Shown here piece after piece: positions 51,865-60,029 of a DNA stretch of 64,000 nt (the stretch's first letter is position 1; the number at the start of each line of letters is the position of its first letter). The notes below the pieces were generated by a model. That model did no database searches. It was not told the origin of the DNA and saw only the letters and a list, made by a program, of their open reading frames with translations. The translations under genes and the position numbers were made by a program. This DNA comes from DYRG01 sp041161065 (lineage in GTDB: Bacteria > Pseudomonadota > Gammaproteobacteria > Beggiatoales > Beggiatoaceae), in NCBI GenBank assembly GCA_041161065.1, contig JBEAVE010000040.1, forward strand, positions 1 through 64,000, given 5' to 3'.

Positions 51865-52572
51865 ATGAACGAAACTACTTTTATCAAAGATAAAGTCCAA
51901 ACTCTTCCTGCAAAGGATAGTTTTTTTGTAGAAGAATCACAAAGTACCTTAGCAACTAATAAACTGATTCGAAATACTTATACTTTACTTTCAATGACTT
52001 TGCTATTCACCGCGTTCACTTCGTGGATTGCAATGACATTAAAGATTCCTCACCCCGGAATGATTTTGACTTTGCTAGGTTTCTTTGGTTTATTTTTTAT
52101 TACCGCTAAATTAAAAGACAGTGCTTGGGGATTGGTTGCTATCTTTGCTTTAACGGGTTTTATGGGTTTAACATTAGGACCTATTTTAAATCATTATCTT
52201 CATGCTTTTAGAAATGGTCATGAGTTAATTATGATGGCATTTGGTAGCACAGCCGTTATCTTTCTAGCGTTGTCTGGATATGCTTTAACAACTAAGAAAG
52301 ATTTTAGCTTTCTATCGGGTTTCTTATTTGTTGGATTAATCGTTGCGTTGTTAGGTATGTTGGGGGCATGGTTCTTTGCAATTCCTGCATTACAACTGGC
52401 GATTTCAGCAGTGGTTGTATTGTTAATGGCAGGTTACATTCTTTATGATACTAGCAACATTGTAAATGGTTATGAAACGAATTACATTATGGCAACCATT
52501 GCGCTTTATCTCGACATCTACAATATGTTTGTTAATTTGTTAGCATTATTTGGTTTAGCGGGTGAAGAATAA
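51865..52572 (+). CDS. Bax inhibitor-1 / YccA family membrane protein
   Basis: This 235-residue protein has seven helices of the BI-1 (TMBIM/LFG) family. Conserved parts are LIRNTYTLLSMTLLFTA near the first helix, the GFMGLTLGP region and the C-terminal AGYILYDTSNIVNGYETNYI with membrane aspartate, followed by ALYLDIYNMFVNLLALFG. Family members are calcium-leak channels or FtsH modulators (YccA). AAAGGAG precedes the ATG. Confidence 0.94.
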   Translation: MNETTFIKDKVQTLPAKDSFFVEESQSTLATNKLIRNTYTLLSMTLLFTAFTSWIAMTLKIPHPGMILTLLGFFGLFFITAKLKDSAWGLVAIFALTGFMGLTLGPILNHYLHAFRNGHELIMMAFGSTAVIFLALSGYALTTKKDFSFLSGFLFVGLIVALLGMLGAWFFAIPALQLAISAVVVLLMAGYILYDTSNIVNGYETNYIMATIALYLDIYNMFVNLLALFGLAGEE

Positions 52573-52580
52573 TTGCTAAG

Positions 52581-52608
52581 AAAAAGCCTTCGTTTGAGGT
52601 TTTTTTTT
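52581..52608 (+). terminator. Probable terminator after the BI-1 gene
   Basis: AAGCCT and AGGTTT can pair around a seven-base loop with a following T run. The stem is short and contains a G-T pair. Confidence 0.5.
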
Positions 52609-52653
52609 ATGACAGTCATGTAATCGTAATAATACTCACGCACTTTTAGGAAA

Positions 52654-53415
52654 ATGAAGATGTCTTGGCAATTTTTTAAGCAACGTTTGATTTCAAAATT
52701 TGAATCGCTCGCAACGATTGTAATTGGTTCACTTTTAATTTTAGGCATCTTTAGTGCGTTGATTTACCTCTCTAAATTTGTTTTGCCAGACAGTTATAGC
52801 CAATTTATGGCACTTTTAGATGCACAAGATTTTGAAAAGAGCAAAAATACCGTCAAAACGTTCTTTGATTCTTTTGGAGCATGGAGTCAAATTGTGTTCA
52901 TTGGTGTGCAAATATTACAAGTCTTTTTTGCACCGATTCCCGGTCAATTAACGGGATTTCTAGGCGGATTTCTATTTGGTTTCTGGCAGGGTTTATTTTT
53001 GACTATGATTGGCTTAACAATTGGTTCAGTTGCAGCAATGGGTTTAAGCCGCTTTTTACGTGATTTTTTAGTGCAAAAATTCGTCCCCCAAAGCATTTTA
53101 GAAAGGTTTGATTATTTGATTGACAAAGGTGGTTTAATGACCTTTTTCATGATTTTTTTATTACCCGCCTTTCCCGACGATGCCGTGTGTTTTATTGCGG
53201 GTTTAACGCGCTTAAATTTATGGAAATTAGTGGGCGTTTGCGTAATTGGAAGATTACCCGGTATGGCGGTGCTCACTTTTGCGGGAACGGCTATTGACAG
53301 CGACTTACAAATCGCCCAACTTATTTTAGGTATTGCAATGATCATTTCTATCGTGATTTGGTTTTTTGAGGAAGAAATCGTTACCTATGTTAAAAGATTT
53401 GAAAATCCTGCGTAG
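52654..53415 (+). CDS. TVP38/TMEM64 (DedA-superfamily) membrane protein
   Basis: This 253-residue protein has the VTT/SNARE-associated domain: FFAPIPGQLTGFLGGFLFGFW, LTIGSVAAMGLSRFLRD, then FLLPAFPDDAVCFIAGLTRL and GRLPGMAVLTFAG. DedA-superfamily proteins move lipids between leaflets or support proton-motive force. The first ATG (52654) and the next (52660) are both possible. It precedes tRNA-Val. Confidence 0.92.
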   Translation: MKMSWQFFKQRLISKFESLATIVIGSLLILGIFSALIYLSKFVLPDSYSQFMALLDAQDFEKSKNTVKTFFDSFGAWSQIVFIGVQILQVFFAPIPGQLTGFLGGFLFGFWQGLFLTMIGLTIGSVAAMGLSRFLRDFLVQKFVPQSILERFDYLIDKGGLMTFFMIFLLPAFPDDAVCFIAGLTRLNLWKLVGVCVIGRLPGMAVLTFAGTAIDSDLQIAQLILGIAMIISIVIWFFEEEIVTYVKRFENPA

Positions 53416-53420
53416 CACAC

Positions 53421-53449
53421 TTGCACTGTACCCAAAAAATAGTTATAAT
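53421..53449 (+). promoter_or_regulatory. Promoter of tRNA-Val
   Basis: TTGCAC (5 of 6), a 17-base spacer and perfect TATAAT lie 13 bases before the tRNA 5' end. Confidence 0.8.
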
Positions 53450-53462
53450 CTCCCGCTTTCAC

Positions 53463-53537
53463 AGGCGCGTAGCTCAGTGGTAGAGCATCACCTTGACATG
53501 GTGGTGGTCGGTGGTTCGATCCCACTCGCGCCTACCA
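53463..53537 (+). tRNA. tRNA-Val (anticodon GAC)
   Basis: This 75-base cloverleaf has acceptor AGGCGCG with CGCGCCT, D arm GCTC-AGTGGTA-GAGC, anticodon stem CACC/GGTG with loop TTGACAT, and T arm GGTGG-TTCGATC-CCACT. Discriminator A and an encoded CCA end it. The anticodon GAC reads GUC and GUU valine codons. Confidence 0.97.
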
Positions 53538-53550
53538 GTTTTTAAACCCT

Positions 53551-53576
53551 AAGGCACTGATTCGAGTGCCTTTTTT
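53551..53576 (+). terminator. Terminator between tRNA-Val and thrS
   Basis: AAGGCACT pairs perfectly with AGTGCCTT around a six-base loop, ending in a T run. Confidence 0.88.
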
Positions 53577-53590
53577 GTTATGTATAAATT

Positions 53591-55489
53591 ATGCCAATCA
53601 TTACTTTGCCTGACGGTTCGCAAAAACAATTTTCTTCCCCTTTAAGTGTCGCAGATGTCGCCGCAAGCATTGGTGCTGGGCTTGCGAAAGCCGCGCTTGC
53701 CGCTAAAGTTAATGGACGTTTAGTCGATACTTCTTTTATAATTCAAGAAGATAGCACGCTTTCTCTTATCACTGATCGCGATCCTGAGGGTTTGGATATT
53801 TTACGCCATTCCTGCGCTCATTTGCTTGCGCAAGCGGTAAAATCTTTATTTTCCGATGTACAAGTAACCATTGGACCCGTGATAGAAAATGGTTTCTACT
53901 ACGATTTCTCCCGCAAAGAATCTTTTAATGCAACCGATTTAGAAAAAATCCAAGCTAAAATGGAGGAACTTGCAGCAGCTAATTTACAAATTTCCCGTAA
54001 AGAAATGCCGCGTGATGAAGCCGTGCAATTCTTCAAAAATTTAGGTGAGCATTACAAAGCTGAAATCATTGCCTCTATTCCGAGCAACGAAAACATTTCT
54101 TTATATCAACAAGGTGATTTCATTGATTTGTGTCGGGGTCCTCATGTTCCAAGTACGGGCAAGTTGAAAGCCTTTAAGTTAATGAAAGTGGCGGGGGCAT
54201 ATTGGCGGGGCGATGCTAGAAATGAAATGCTGCAACGCATTTATGGCACGGCGTGGACAAACAAAAAAGATTTAGAAGCGTATTTGCACCGTTTAGAGGA
54301 AGCAGAAAAGCGTGATCATCGTAAGTTAGCGAAAAACTTGGATTTATTTCACTTTCAGGAAGAAGCTCCCGGCATGGTTTTCTGGCATGCAAAAGGCTGG
54401 ACAATTTATCAACAAGTTGAAAGCTATATTCGTAAAGTTTTTAGAGAAAACGATTATCAAGAAGTGCGCACGCCACAATTAGTGGATCGGAGTTTGTGGG
54501 AGAAATCAGGTCATTGGGAGAAATTTCGTGAGGAAATGTTCACCACTAAATCAGAGGAACGTGATTACGCGGTGAAACCAATGAACTGCCCTTGTCATAT
54601 TCAAATTTATAATCAAGGTTTGAAAAGTTATCGGGATTTGCCGTTGCGTTTGGCGGAGTTTGGTTCTTGCCATAGAAACGAGCCTTCTGGTGCATTACAC
54701 GGTTTGTTAAGAATTCGTAATTTTGTGCAAGATGATGCGCATATTTTTTGTACTGAAGAACAAATCCAATCTGAGGTTTCAAATTTTATTGATTTGCTTT
54801 TCAAAGTTTATGCAGATTTTGGTTTCAACGATGTTTTAATTAAATTATCGACGCGCCCAGAAAAACGGGTAGGAAGTGATGAGGTTTGGGATAAAGCTGA
54901 GAAAGCCCTTGAAATCGCTTTAAATCAGAAGAACTTAGCGTGGCAATTACAACCCGGAGAAGGTGCTTTTTATGGACCTAAAATTGAATTTTCTTTAAAA
55001 GATTCAATCGGTCGGGTTTGGCAATGTGGCACGATTCAAGTAGATTTTTCTATGCCTAATCGTTTGAATGCGGGTTATATTGCTGCCGATGGTTCTCGTC
55101 AAACACCGGTAATGTTGCATCGAGCAATTTTAGGTTCTTTAGAACGTTTTATAGGTATTTTAATTGAAGAATTTGCGGGAGCATTTCCTCTGTGGCTTGC
55201 ACCCGTTCAAGCTGTCGTTTTGGGCATTACAAGTGCGCAAGATGAATACGCACAGCAAGTGGTGCAACAACTGCGAGAAAAAGGTTTGCGAGTTGAAATG
55301 GATTTGAGAAATGAAAAAATCAATCTAAAAATCCGTGAACATACCTTGCAAAAAATTCCTTATCTTTTAGTGGTTGGGAAACGTGAAAGTGAGCAAAATA
55401 CTGTTTCTGTTAGAACTCGGAAAGGTGAAGATTTAGGGGTTATCTCGATAGATGAACTTATCGAGAAACTATTGCAAGAGCTAAAATAA
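53591..55489 (+). CDS. thrS: Threonine-tRNA ligase
   Basis: This 632-residue class-II synthetase has an N-terminal TGS domain (1-60), an editing domain with HSCAHLLAQAVKSLF, and a catalytic core holding the zinc site (PMNCPCHIQIYNQ) and the motif-2 region AEFGSCHRNEPSGALHGLLR. The anticodon-binding domain (about 530-630) completes it. In most gammaproteobacteria infC follows directly; here a sulfotransferase-like gene starts two bases after the stop and infC lies 3.8 kb away. Confidence 0.98.
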   Translation: MPIITLPDGSQKQFSSPLSVADVAASIGAGLAKAALAAKVNGRLVDTSFIIQEDSTLSLITDRDPEGLDILRHSCAHLLAQAVKSLFSDVQVTIGPVIENGFYYDFSRKESFNATDLEKIQAKMEELAAANLQISRKEMPRDEAVQFFKNLGEHYKAEIIASIPSNENISLYQQGDFIDLCRGPHVPSTGKLKAFKLMKVAGAYWRGDARNEMLQRIYGTAWTNKKDLEAYLHRLEEAEKRDHRKLAKNLDLFHFQEEAPGMVFWHAKGWTIYQQVESYIRKVFRENDYQEVRTPQLVDRSLWEKSGHWEKFREEMFTTKSEERDYAVKPMNCPCHIQIYNQGLKSYRDLPLRLAEFGSCHRNEPSGALHGLLRIRNFVQDDAHIFCTEEQIQSEVSNFIDLLFKVYADFGFNDVLIKLSTRPEKRVGSDEVWDKAEKALEIALNQKNLAWQLQPGEGAFYGPKIEFSLKDSIGRVWQCGTIQVDFSMPNRLNAGYIAADGSRQTPVMLHRAILGSLERFIGILIEEFAGAFPLWLAPVQAVVLGITSAQDEYAQQVVQQLREKGLRVEMDLRNEKINLKIREHTLQKIPYLLVVGKRESEQNTVSVRTRKGEDLGVISIDELIEKLLQELK

Positions 55490-55491
55490 TT

Positions 55492-56169
55492 ATGTTGGTT
55501 TCTGTGCATATCCCAAAAACGGGTGGGAGTTCGTTTAGAACTCTCTTAGAAAATCATTTCAAAGATAGACTGCTACTTGATTATGCAGATACCCCTTTTG
55601 AATATAATAACTTTGTGCGTAATTCCTCTGCTGTTCTCAAAATATTTAATCCACCCGATTTAACAAAGTATGATTGTATTCATGGGCATTTCTTACCTGT
55701 AAAGTATTATTTATTAAAGGATAAAACGACTGCTATTTGGTTAAGAGAACCTGTTGAAATGCTTGTTTCTTTATATTATTACATTCAGAGAAAGATTAGT
55801 CCTGAGAAAAGAAAAGTAAAGAAATATATGGGAGATATTAATCTTTCGTTGGAGGATTTCTGCAAAATTACCCATTTTCATAATATTTACGCTAAATATC
55901 TTTGGGGAATTTCGTTAGAAAAATTTGATTTTATTGGTATTACAGAAAACTATACACAAAACCTTAAATTATTTGAGAAATGTTGCAATGTTAATTTAAC
56001 AAATAATCTTATTGTAGAAAATGTAAATCCTGAGAAGAACTCTTTGGAAGAACGTTATGACATTAGCGATAAATTGCGAAAACAAATTCGCTATTTTAAT
56101 TATAAAGATGTGTTAATTTATCAACAAGCACTTGAACTTAACAAACGTTTAGAACAAAGGTATTTGTAA
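55492..56169 (+). CDS. Sulfotransferase-family protein
   Basis: This 225-residue protein has the PAPS 5'-phosphosulfate loop VHIPKTGGSSFRTLLEN at the extreme N-terminus. A 3'-phosphate-binding block WLREPVEMLVSLYYYI and a HGHFLP segment follow, as in Sulfotransfer_2-type and heparan-sulfotransferase-like enzymes. The substrate (glycan or lipid) is unknown. It is AT-rich compared with thrS. It begins two bases after thrS and ends one base before the Uma2-like gene, so it rides on the thrS transcript. Confidence 0.82.
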   Translation: MLVSVHIPKTGGSSFRTLLENHFKDRLLLDYADTPFEYNNFVRNSSAVLKIFNPPDLTKYDCIHGHFLPVKYYLLKDKTTAIWLREPVEMLVSLYYYIQRKISPEKRKVKKYMGDINLSLEDFCKITHFHNIYAKYLWGISLEKFDFIGITENYTQNLKLFEKCCNVNLTNNLIVENVNPEKNSLEERYDISDKLRKQIRYFNYKDVLIYQQALELNKRLEQRYL

Positions 56170-56170
56170 T

Positions 56171-56653
56171 ATGGATTGGCAAGAGATTTGTGAACACCCC
56201 ACATTGAGAGAATTGCCGTTTAAAATTGAAACAAATCAATGGGGTAAAATTGAAATGTGTCCAGCCTCAAACGAACATAGTTTATATCAACTTTTGTTAA
56301 TTGAATGGTTTTTGCGCCTTGCTCCCAATGGTAAGCCAGTTCCAGAATGTAATATTAGAACTTCCAAAGGCGTAAAGGTTGCTAATATTGGGTGGGGAAG
56401 TTTTGAGTTTTTTAAGAAAAACAAAAGAAATAATCCCTACTTAGAATCACCCGAAATTGTGGTTGAAATTATTTCTCCTTCAAATACTGTTGCAGAAATG
56501 CAAGAAAAGAAAAATTTGTATTTTAACGTGGGTGCACAAGAGTTTTGGTTATGCGATCAAGGAAATATAAGATTCTTTAATCAAAACAAAGAATCAGAAT
56601 GTAGTGAATTAATTAAAAATTTTCCTAATTATTTAGAATTAAATTTCGCCTAA
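56171..56653 (+). CDS. Uma2-family (PD-(D/E)XK) protein, likely inactive
   Basis: This 160-residue DUF820/Uma2 protein is recognised from MDWQEICEHPTLRELPFKIE, then PASNEHSLYQ, PEIVVEIISPSNT and LYFNVGAQEFWLC. The family motif with catalytic Asp, normally PDVxW, reads ANIGW here, with Asn at residue 72. The Glu of VEIISPS remains. The nuclease site is therefore probably dead. After the TAA the same frame stays open for another 49 codons. Confidence 0.75.
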   Translation: MDWQEICEHPTLRELPFKIETNQWGKIEMCPASNEHSLYQLLLIEWFLRLAPNGKPVPECNIRTSKGVKVANIGWGSFEFFKKNKRNNPYLESPEIVVEIISPSNTVAEMQEKKNLYFNVGAQEFWLCDQGNIRFFNQNKESECSELIKNFPNYLELNFA

Positions 56654-56802
56654 TTAGCTAAAAATTCAGAAAATAGTTTGCATTTTCCGCAATTTAATCT
56701 AAAATGGGCAGTTCCTTATTTTGTTGAGCACAGTAAAATTATTGGGCGAAATACAACACTGAAAGAATTTCGGCAATGGTTAAGTGAACAAGGAGTTAAA
56801 TA
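56654..56802 (+). pseudogene. Open-frame remnant continuing past the Uma2-like stop
   Basis: In the same frame as the upstream gene, directly after its TAA, 49 codons stay open to a TAA at 56800-56802. They read plausible protein (FPQFNLKWAVPYFVEHSKII, then LKEFRQWLSEQGVK). No start codon or ribosome site is seen. It is either a lost C-terminal extension or the tail of a decayed separate gene. I do not recognise the family. Confidence 0.4.
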
Positions 56803-56805
56803 AAA

Positions 56806-57252
56806 ATGCAAACACAAAGTTTATATGAAAAAGATTTCTATGCGTGGATTCATCACAATGTTGATTTATTGAAACAAAATAAATTAGCTGAGATTGAATT
56901 GGATATTTTAATTGATGAGTTAGAAAGCATGGCAAAACGTGATCGGCGAGAATTATCAAGTCATTTCATTATTTTAATTGCGCACTTATTGAAATGGCAG
57001 TTTCAACCCGAACATCGTAGCAGTAGTTGGCGAGGTTCTATTCGTGAGCAACGCATTCAAATTACTAAACAACTGCAAGAAAGCCCTAGCTTAAAAAATT
57101 ACATTACCGATGCAATAAAAAATGCCTATCCCGATGCGTTAGATTTGGCAAGCAATGAAACGGGTTTAGCAATGATCGCTTTTCCAAATGAATGTCCTTA
57201 TGAAATCAGAGATTTATTGGATAAAGAGTTTTATCCTGAAAAGAAGGTATAA
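56806..57252 (+). CDS. DUF29 family protein
   Basis: This 148-residue all-helical protein has the DUF29 pattern: LYEKDFYAWIHHNVDLLKQN, IDELESMAKRDRRELSSHF, LLKWQFQPEHRSSSWRGSI and a C-terminal ALDLASNETGL block. The function is unknown; the family is abundant in cyanobacteria and some large sulfur bacteria. The ATG follows the remnant by three bases with a GGAG just upstream. The LprI-like gene starts one base after its stop. Confidence 0.88.
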   Translation: MQTQSLYEKDFYAWIHHNVDLLKQNKLAEIELDILIDELESMAKRDRRELSSHFIILIAHLLKWQFQPEHRSSSWRGSIREQRIQITKQLQESPSLKNYITDAIKNAYPDALDLASNETGLAMIAFPNECPYEIRDLLDKEFYPEKKV

Positions 57253-57253
57253 T

Positions 57254-57646
57254 ATGAAAAAGTTATTTTTTATCTCTTTGATTTTAATGAATAACATAGC
57301 ATTTGCAGAGAAAACAAATTCTCAATTTGATGTTTGCATGGACAAAGCCGGCGGTGTAACGGTTAATATGTTAAATTGCATTGATGCAGAAACGCAACGG
57401 CAAGATAAAAAGTTAAATACGATGTATCAAAATGTAATGAAATCATTAACCGATAAACGTAAAGAACAATTGAAGAAAGCGCAACAAATATGGATTAAAT
57501 ATCGTGATGCAAATTGCGGTTTTTATCATGATCCAGAGGGTGGAACAATAGCTTCTATTTCGGGAGCAAATTGTGTAATGGATATGACTACTCAGCGAGC
57601 AAAAGAATTAGAAGATTTTCATAAGCTTACGAAAGATGCTGGTTGA
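57254..57646 (+). CDS. Periplasmic LprI-like (DUF1311) protein
   Basis: This 130-residue protein has a signal peptide (1-20, ending IAFA). The DUF1311 core has CMDKAGGVTVNMLNCIDAET, MYQNVMKSL, AQQIWIKYRDANCGF and CVMDMTTQRAKELE. The cysteine pattern suggests two disulfides. The family includes LprI, a lysozyme inhibitor, though most members are unstudied. I start at MKKLFF (57254) because the signal begins there. Confidence 0.85.
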   Translation: MKKLFFISLILMNNIAFAEKTNSQFDVCMDKAGGVTVNMLNCIDAETQRQDKKLNTMYQNVMKSLTDKRKEQLKKAQQIWIKYRDANCGFYHDPEGGTIASISGANCVMDMTTQRAKELEDFHKLTKDAG

Positions 57647-57667
57647 ATATAATAAGGAAATAAAATA

Positions 57668-58111
57668 ATGCCAATTCCACTTTCTGATTTTGAAGCAACA
57701 GCTAAAAAACGATTAGATGACGCAATATTTTTAGCTAGAGATTGTCGTTATGATTCAGCAGTGTATTTAGGTGGCTATGCATTGGAAATTGCATTAAAAA
57801 TATCAATGGCAAAGAAGAACGGTTTGCACAATGTTCCTGAGAAAAAGTCTGAATGTAATAATCCTTCTTATGTAGATAATGCCAGCGGCTCTAGCAAAAA
57901 GAAATATCATTGCACCCATGATTTACTTCTCTTATTAAAAGAAAGTAATGTTTATGGAGTTATAATGGGAGATATAAAATACAATAAAGATTTTGATTTT
58001 ATTCATAAGCATTGGTCACCTGAAAATCGCTATAAAAATCAAAGAATAAGTAATACTAAAATGATAGAACTTTTAGAAGCAATAGAACGTTTAGTACGGG
58101 TGATATTATGA
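57668..58111 (+). CDS. HEPN-domain-like protein
   Basis: This 147-residue protein has the HEPN-type start RLDDAIFLARDCRYDSAVYL-GGYALEIALK, then a mid-region THDLLLLL and the tail HWSPENRY. The classic RNase R-x4-6-H motif is not obvious (RYKNQR lacks the His), so it may be a non-catalytic HEPN that binds RNA or nucleotides. GGAAATAAA precedes the ATG. The next gene overlaps by four bases, forming a two-gene unit. Confidence 0.72.
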   Translation: MPIPLSDFEATAKKRLDDAIFLARDCRYDSAVYLGGYALEIALKISMAKKNGLHNVPEKKSECNNPSYVDNASGSSKKKYHCTHDLLLLLKESNVYGVIMGDIKYNKDFDFIHKHWSPENRYKNQRISNTKMIELLEAIERLVRVIL

Positions 58112-58776
58112 GTACCTTTATTGAAAGAATGGAACACTTCGTAGAAACTTTTACTCAAGAAGATAAGAGTTTTGATTTTTTTGGGTTAATTAAACTAAAT
58201 AATTTGGAAGTTCCCGAGTGGGACGGTGGCTATGATGTGGTTGTTTCAGCAAAATGGTTACCTGAAGATGAATATGAAGCAATTGGAGTTATAATTACTC
58301 GCATTCATGAAACGTTTAACTTAGATGAGCGTAAATTGTATTTGGGTAGCGTTGCCATTTTAGATAAAAGCGAAGATTTTATTAAAGAAATTTTAAACGC
58401 TTCGCAAAACAATATAGAAGTTAAAGGCAAGATAATCAATGGGTTATCAGTCAGAGAAGCTATTATTCTCGCACCAAAGCAAAGAGTGAATGAGAACGCA
58501 CATTATGAAGTTATTTTGAAACTTTCTAAATTGGATAAAAATACACTGAAAAAACTTTCTAAATTGGATAAAAAAATTTTCAATGAAATCGTTAAGCACG
58601 ATGAAGAAACAATTTCATGTCTTGTAGAACTTATTGAATTACAAAAGGAATACAATAGCCAAGACCCAATGGATGTAGAAACTAAGAATTCCGATAACTT
58701 TTTTGAATTAAATATTGAGTTATCAAGCAATGCAAATAAATATCAAAGTGTAGGTAATTCGGTGATGTATCATTAA
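58108..58776 (+). CDS. Unknown protein paired with the HEPN-like gene
   Basis: I do not recognise this 222-residue soluble, acidic protein. The N-terminal half (about 20-120) looks globular (PEWDGGYDVVVSAKWLPEDE). The middle has a local duplication: KLSKLDK occurs twice within about 20 residues (58517-58574), after which the chain is helical and charged. It shares ATGA with the HEPN-like gene, so it is most likely its functional partner. Confidence 0.65.
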   Translation: MSTFIERMEHFVETFTQEDKSFDFFGLIKLNNLEVPEWDGGYDVVVSAKWLPEDEYEAIGVIITRIHETFNLDERKLYLGSVAILDKSEDFIKEILNASQNNIEVKGKIINGLSVREAIILAPKQRVNENAHYEVILKLSKLDKNTLKKLSKLDKKIFNEIVKHDEETISCLVELIELQKEYNSQDPMDVETKNSDNFFELNIELSSNANKYQSVGNSVMYH

Positions 58777-58796
58777 TTTTTTCAAGGAGCAGAAGA

Positions 58797-59213
58797 ATGT
58801 CCGATCAAAAAGACGAGAAAGTAGAAAAAAAGCAAATTCCATCTAAGGATATTATTGCTTTACTGGATAAATTTAGAGAGGATTCTGAGGAAGATAACAA
58901 CATCGATTATGGTGAAGATCATGTTAAACAATTGGAAAGTGCTTACCATCAATTGGGAAAGAATTTTAAATTTGAGGTTGGTCAATTAGTAAAATGGAAA
59001 AGAAATCTAAAAAATAGAAGATTCCCTAGAGAAAATCAACCAGCTATTGTTTTGGAAGTTTTACAAACTCCTACTATAAGTGAAGAGCCAGATATTGGAA
59101 GTCCTTACTTTCGAGAACAAAACGATTTAATTTTAGGATTACTTGATAAATCAGGAAATATGTTTACTTTTTATTATGATAGTAGAAGGTTTGAACCTTT
59201 TGAAAGTAAATAA
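58797..59213 (+). CDS. Unknown small acidic protein after the HEPN pair
   Basis: This 138-residue protein has an acidic, Lys-rich N-terminus (1-60) and a small beta domain (about 60-138: FEVGQLVKWKRNLKNRRFP, DLILGLLDKSGNMFTFYYDS, RRFEPF). The beta part resembles short SH3-like barrel wording, but I cannot place it in a family. A good AAGGAG precedes the ATG. It is the last accessory gene before infC. Confidence 0.65.
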   Translation: MSDQKDEKVEKKQIPSKDIIALLDKFREDSEEDNNIDYGEDHVKQLESAYHQLGKNFKFEVGQLVKWKRNLKNRRFPRENQPAIVLEVLQTPTISEEPDIGSPYFREQNDLILGLLDKSGNMFTFYYDSRRFEPFESK

Positions 59214-59259
59214 TTTGATTTGGGTTTTATATTTTTAATTTATTAGGGAGGATTATTTT

Positions 59260-59799
59260 ATCGCTGCGGAAACAACAAGCAAAGCAACGCGCCTGAACGA
59301 GATGATTACAACGCCACAGGTTCGTTTGATTGACGCTGAAGGTAATCAGGCGGGCGTGGTTTCAATTAGAGAGGCGCTTGCAAAAGCACAGGAAGCGGCA
59401 TTGGATTTGGTAGAAATTGCTCCTACTGCCAAACCGCCGGTTTGTAGAATTATGGATTACGGAAAGTTTCTGTTTGAGCAAAACAAAAAGCGTCATGCAG
59501 CGAAGAAAAAACAGAAACAAATTCAGGTCAAAGAAATTAAATTCAGACCTGGCACGGATGAAGGCGACTATCAGGTCAAACTACGCAACCTGATTCGCTT
59601 TTTAGAAGAGGGTGATAAAGCCAAAATTACGTTGCGCTTTCGCGGTCGTGAATTAGCCCACCAAGAACTCGGAATGCAATTGCTCAAACGCGTTGAAACC
59701 GATTTAACTGAACACGGTGTGGTTGAACAATTCCCTAAAATGGAAGGTCGACAAATGGTTATGGTTCTCTCACCTAAGAAACAACAACCTACTCATTAA
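59260..59799 (+). CDS. infC: Translation initiation factor IF-3, AUC start codon
   Basis: This 179-residue factor prevents premature 50S joining and proofreads the start codon. Family blocks are CRIMDYGKFLFEQNKK, VKEIKFRPGTDEGDYQVKLR and FRGRELAHQ. The reading frame extends upstream of the first ATG (59302) through AETTSKATRLNEMI, matching IF-3 N-termini. It begins at ATC (59260), eight bases after a strong AGGGAGG. Rare starts (AUU, AUC) are known for infC and allow IF-3 to repress its own synthesis. Confidence 0.95.
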   Translation: MAAETTSKATRLNEMITTPQVRLIDAEGNQAGVVSIREALAKAQEAALDLVEIAPTAKPPVCRIMDYGKFLFEQNKKRHAAKKKQKQIQVKEIKFRPGTDEGDYQVKLRNLIRFLEEGDKAKITLRFRGRELAHQELGMQLLKRVETDLTEHGVVEQFPKMEGRQMVMVLSPKKQQPTH

Positions 59800-59816
59800 C
59801 AAATGCGGAGTTAGAA

Positions 59817-60011
59817 ATGCCTAAACTCAAAACGAACAAAGGCGCGTCGAAACGGTTTATTAAAACCGCCAATGGTTTCAAAAGAAATCAATCGCATCGT
59901 CGCCATATCTTGACCAAAAAAACCAGCAAACGTAAACGTCAATTACGCGGTGCTTCAATGGTGCATGAATGCGATTTAAATGCAGTCATTCAAATGTTAC
60001 CCCACGCTTAG
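59817..60011 (+). CDS. rpmI: 50S ribosomal protein L35
   Basis: This 64-residue basic protein has the L35 pattern MPKLKTNKGASKRF, then NGFKRNQSHRRHILTKKTSKRK. It lies 17 bases after infC and 18 before rplT, the conserved operon order. Confidence 0.98.
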   Translation: MPKLKTNKGASKRFIKTANGFKRNQSHRRHILTKKTSKRKRQLRGASMVHECDLNAVIQMLPHA

Positions 60012-60029
60012 AAATTAGGAGATTGAAAT

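Noticed and set aside
53400..53590. tRNA-Val as an integration site for the accessory island
   Set aside because: The island starts after thrS, 2 kb away. No direct repeat of the tRNA 3' end was seen downstream and no integrase is present.
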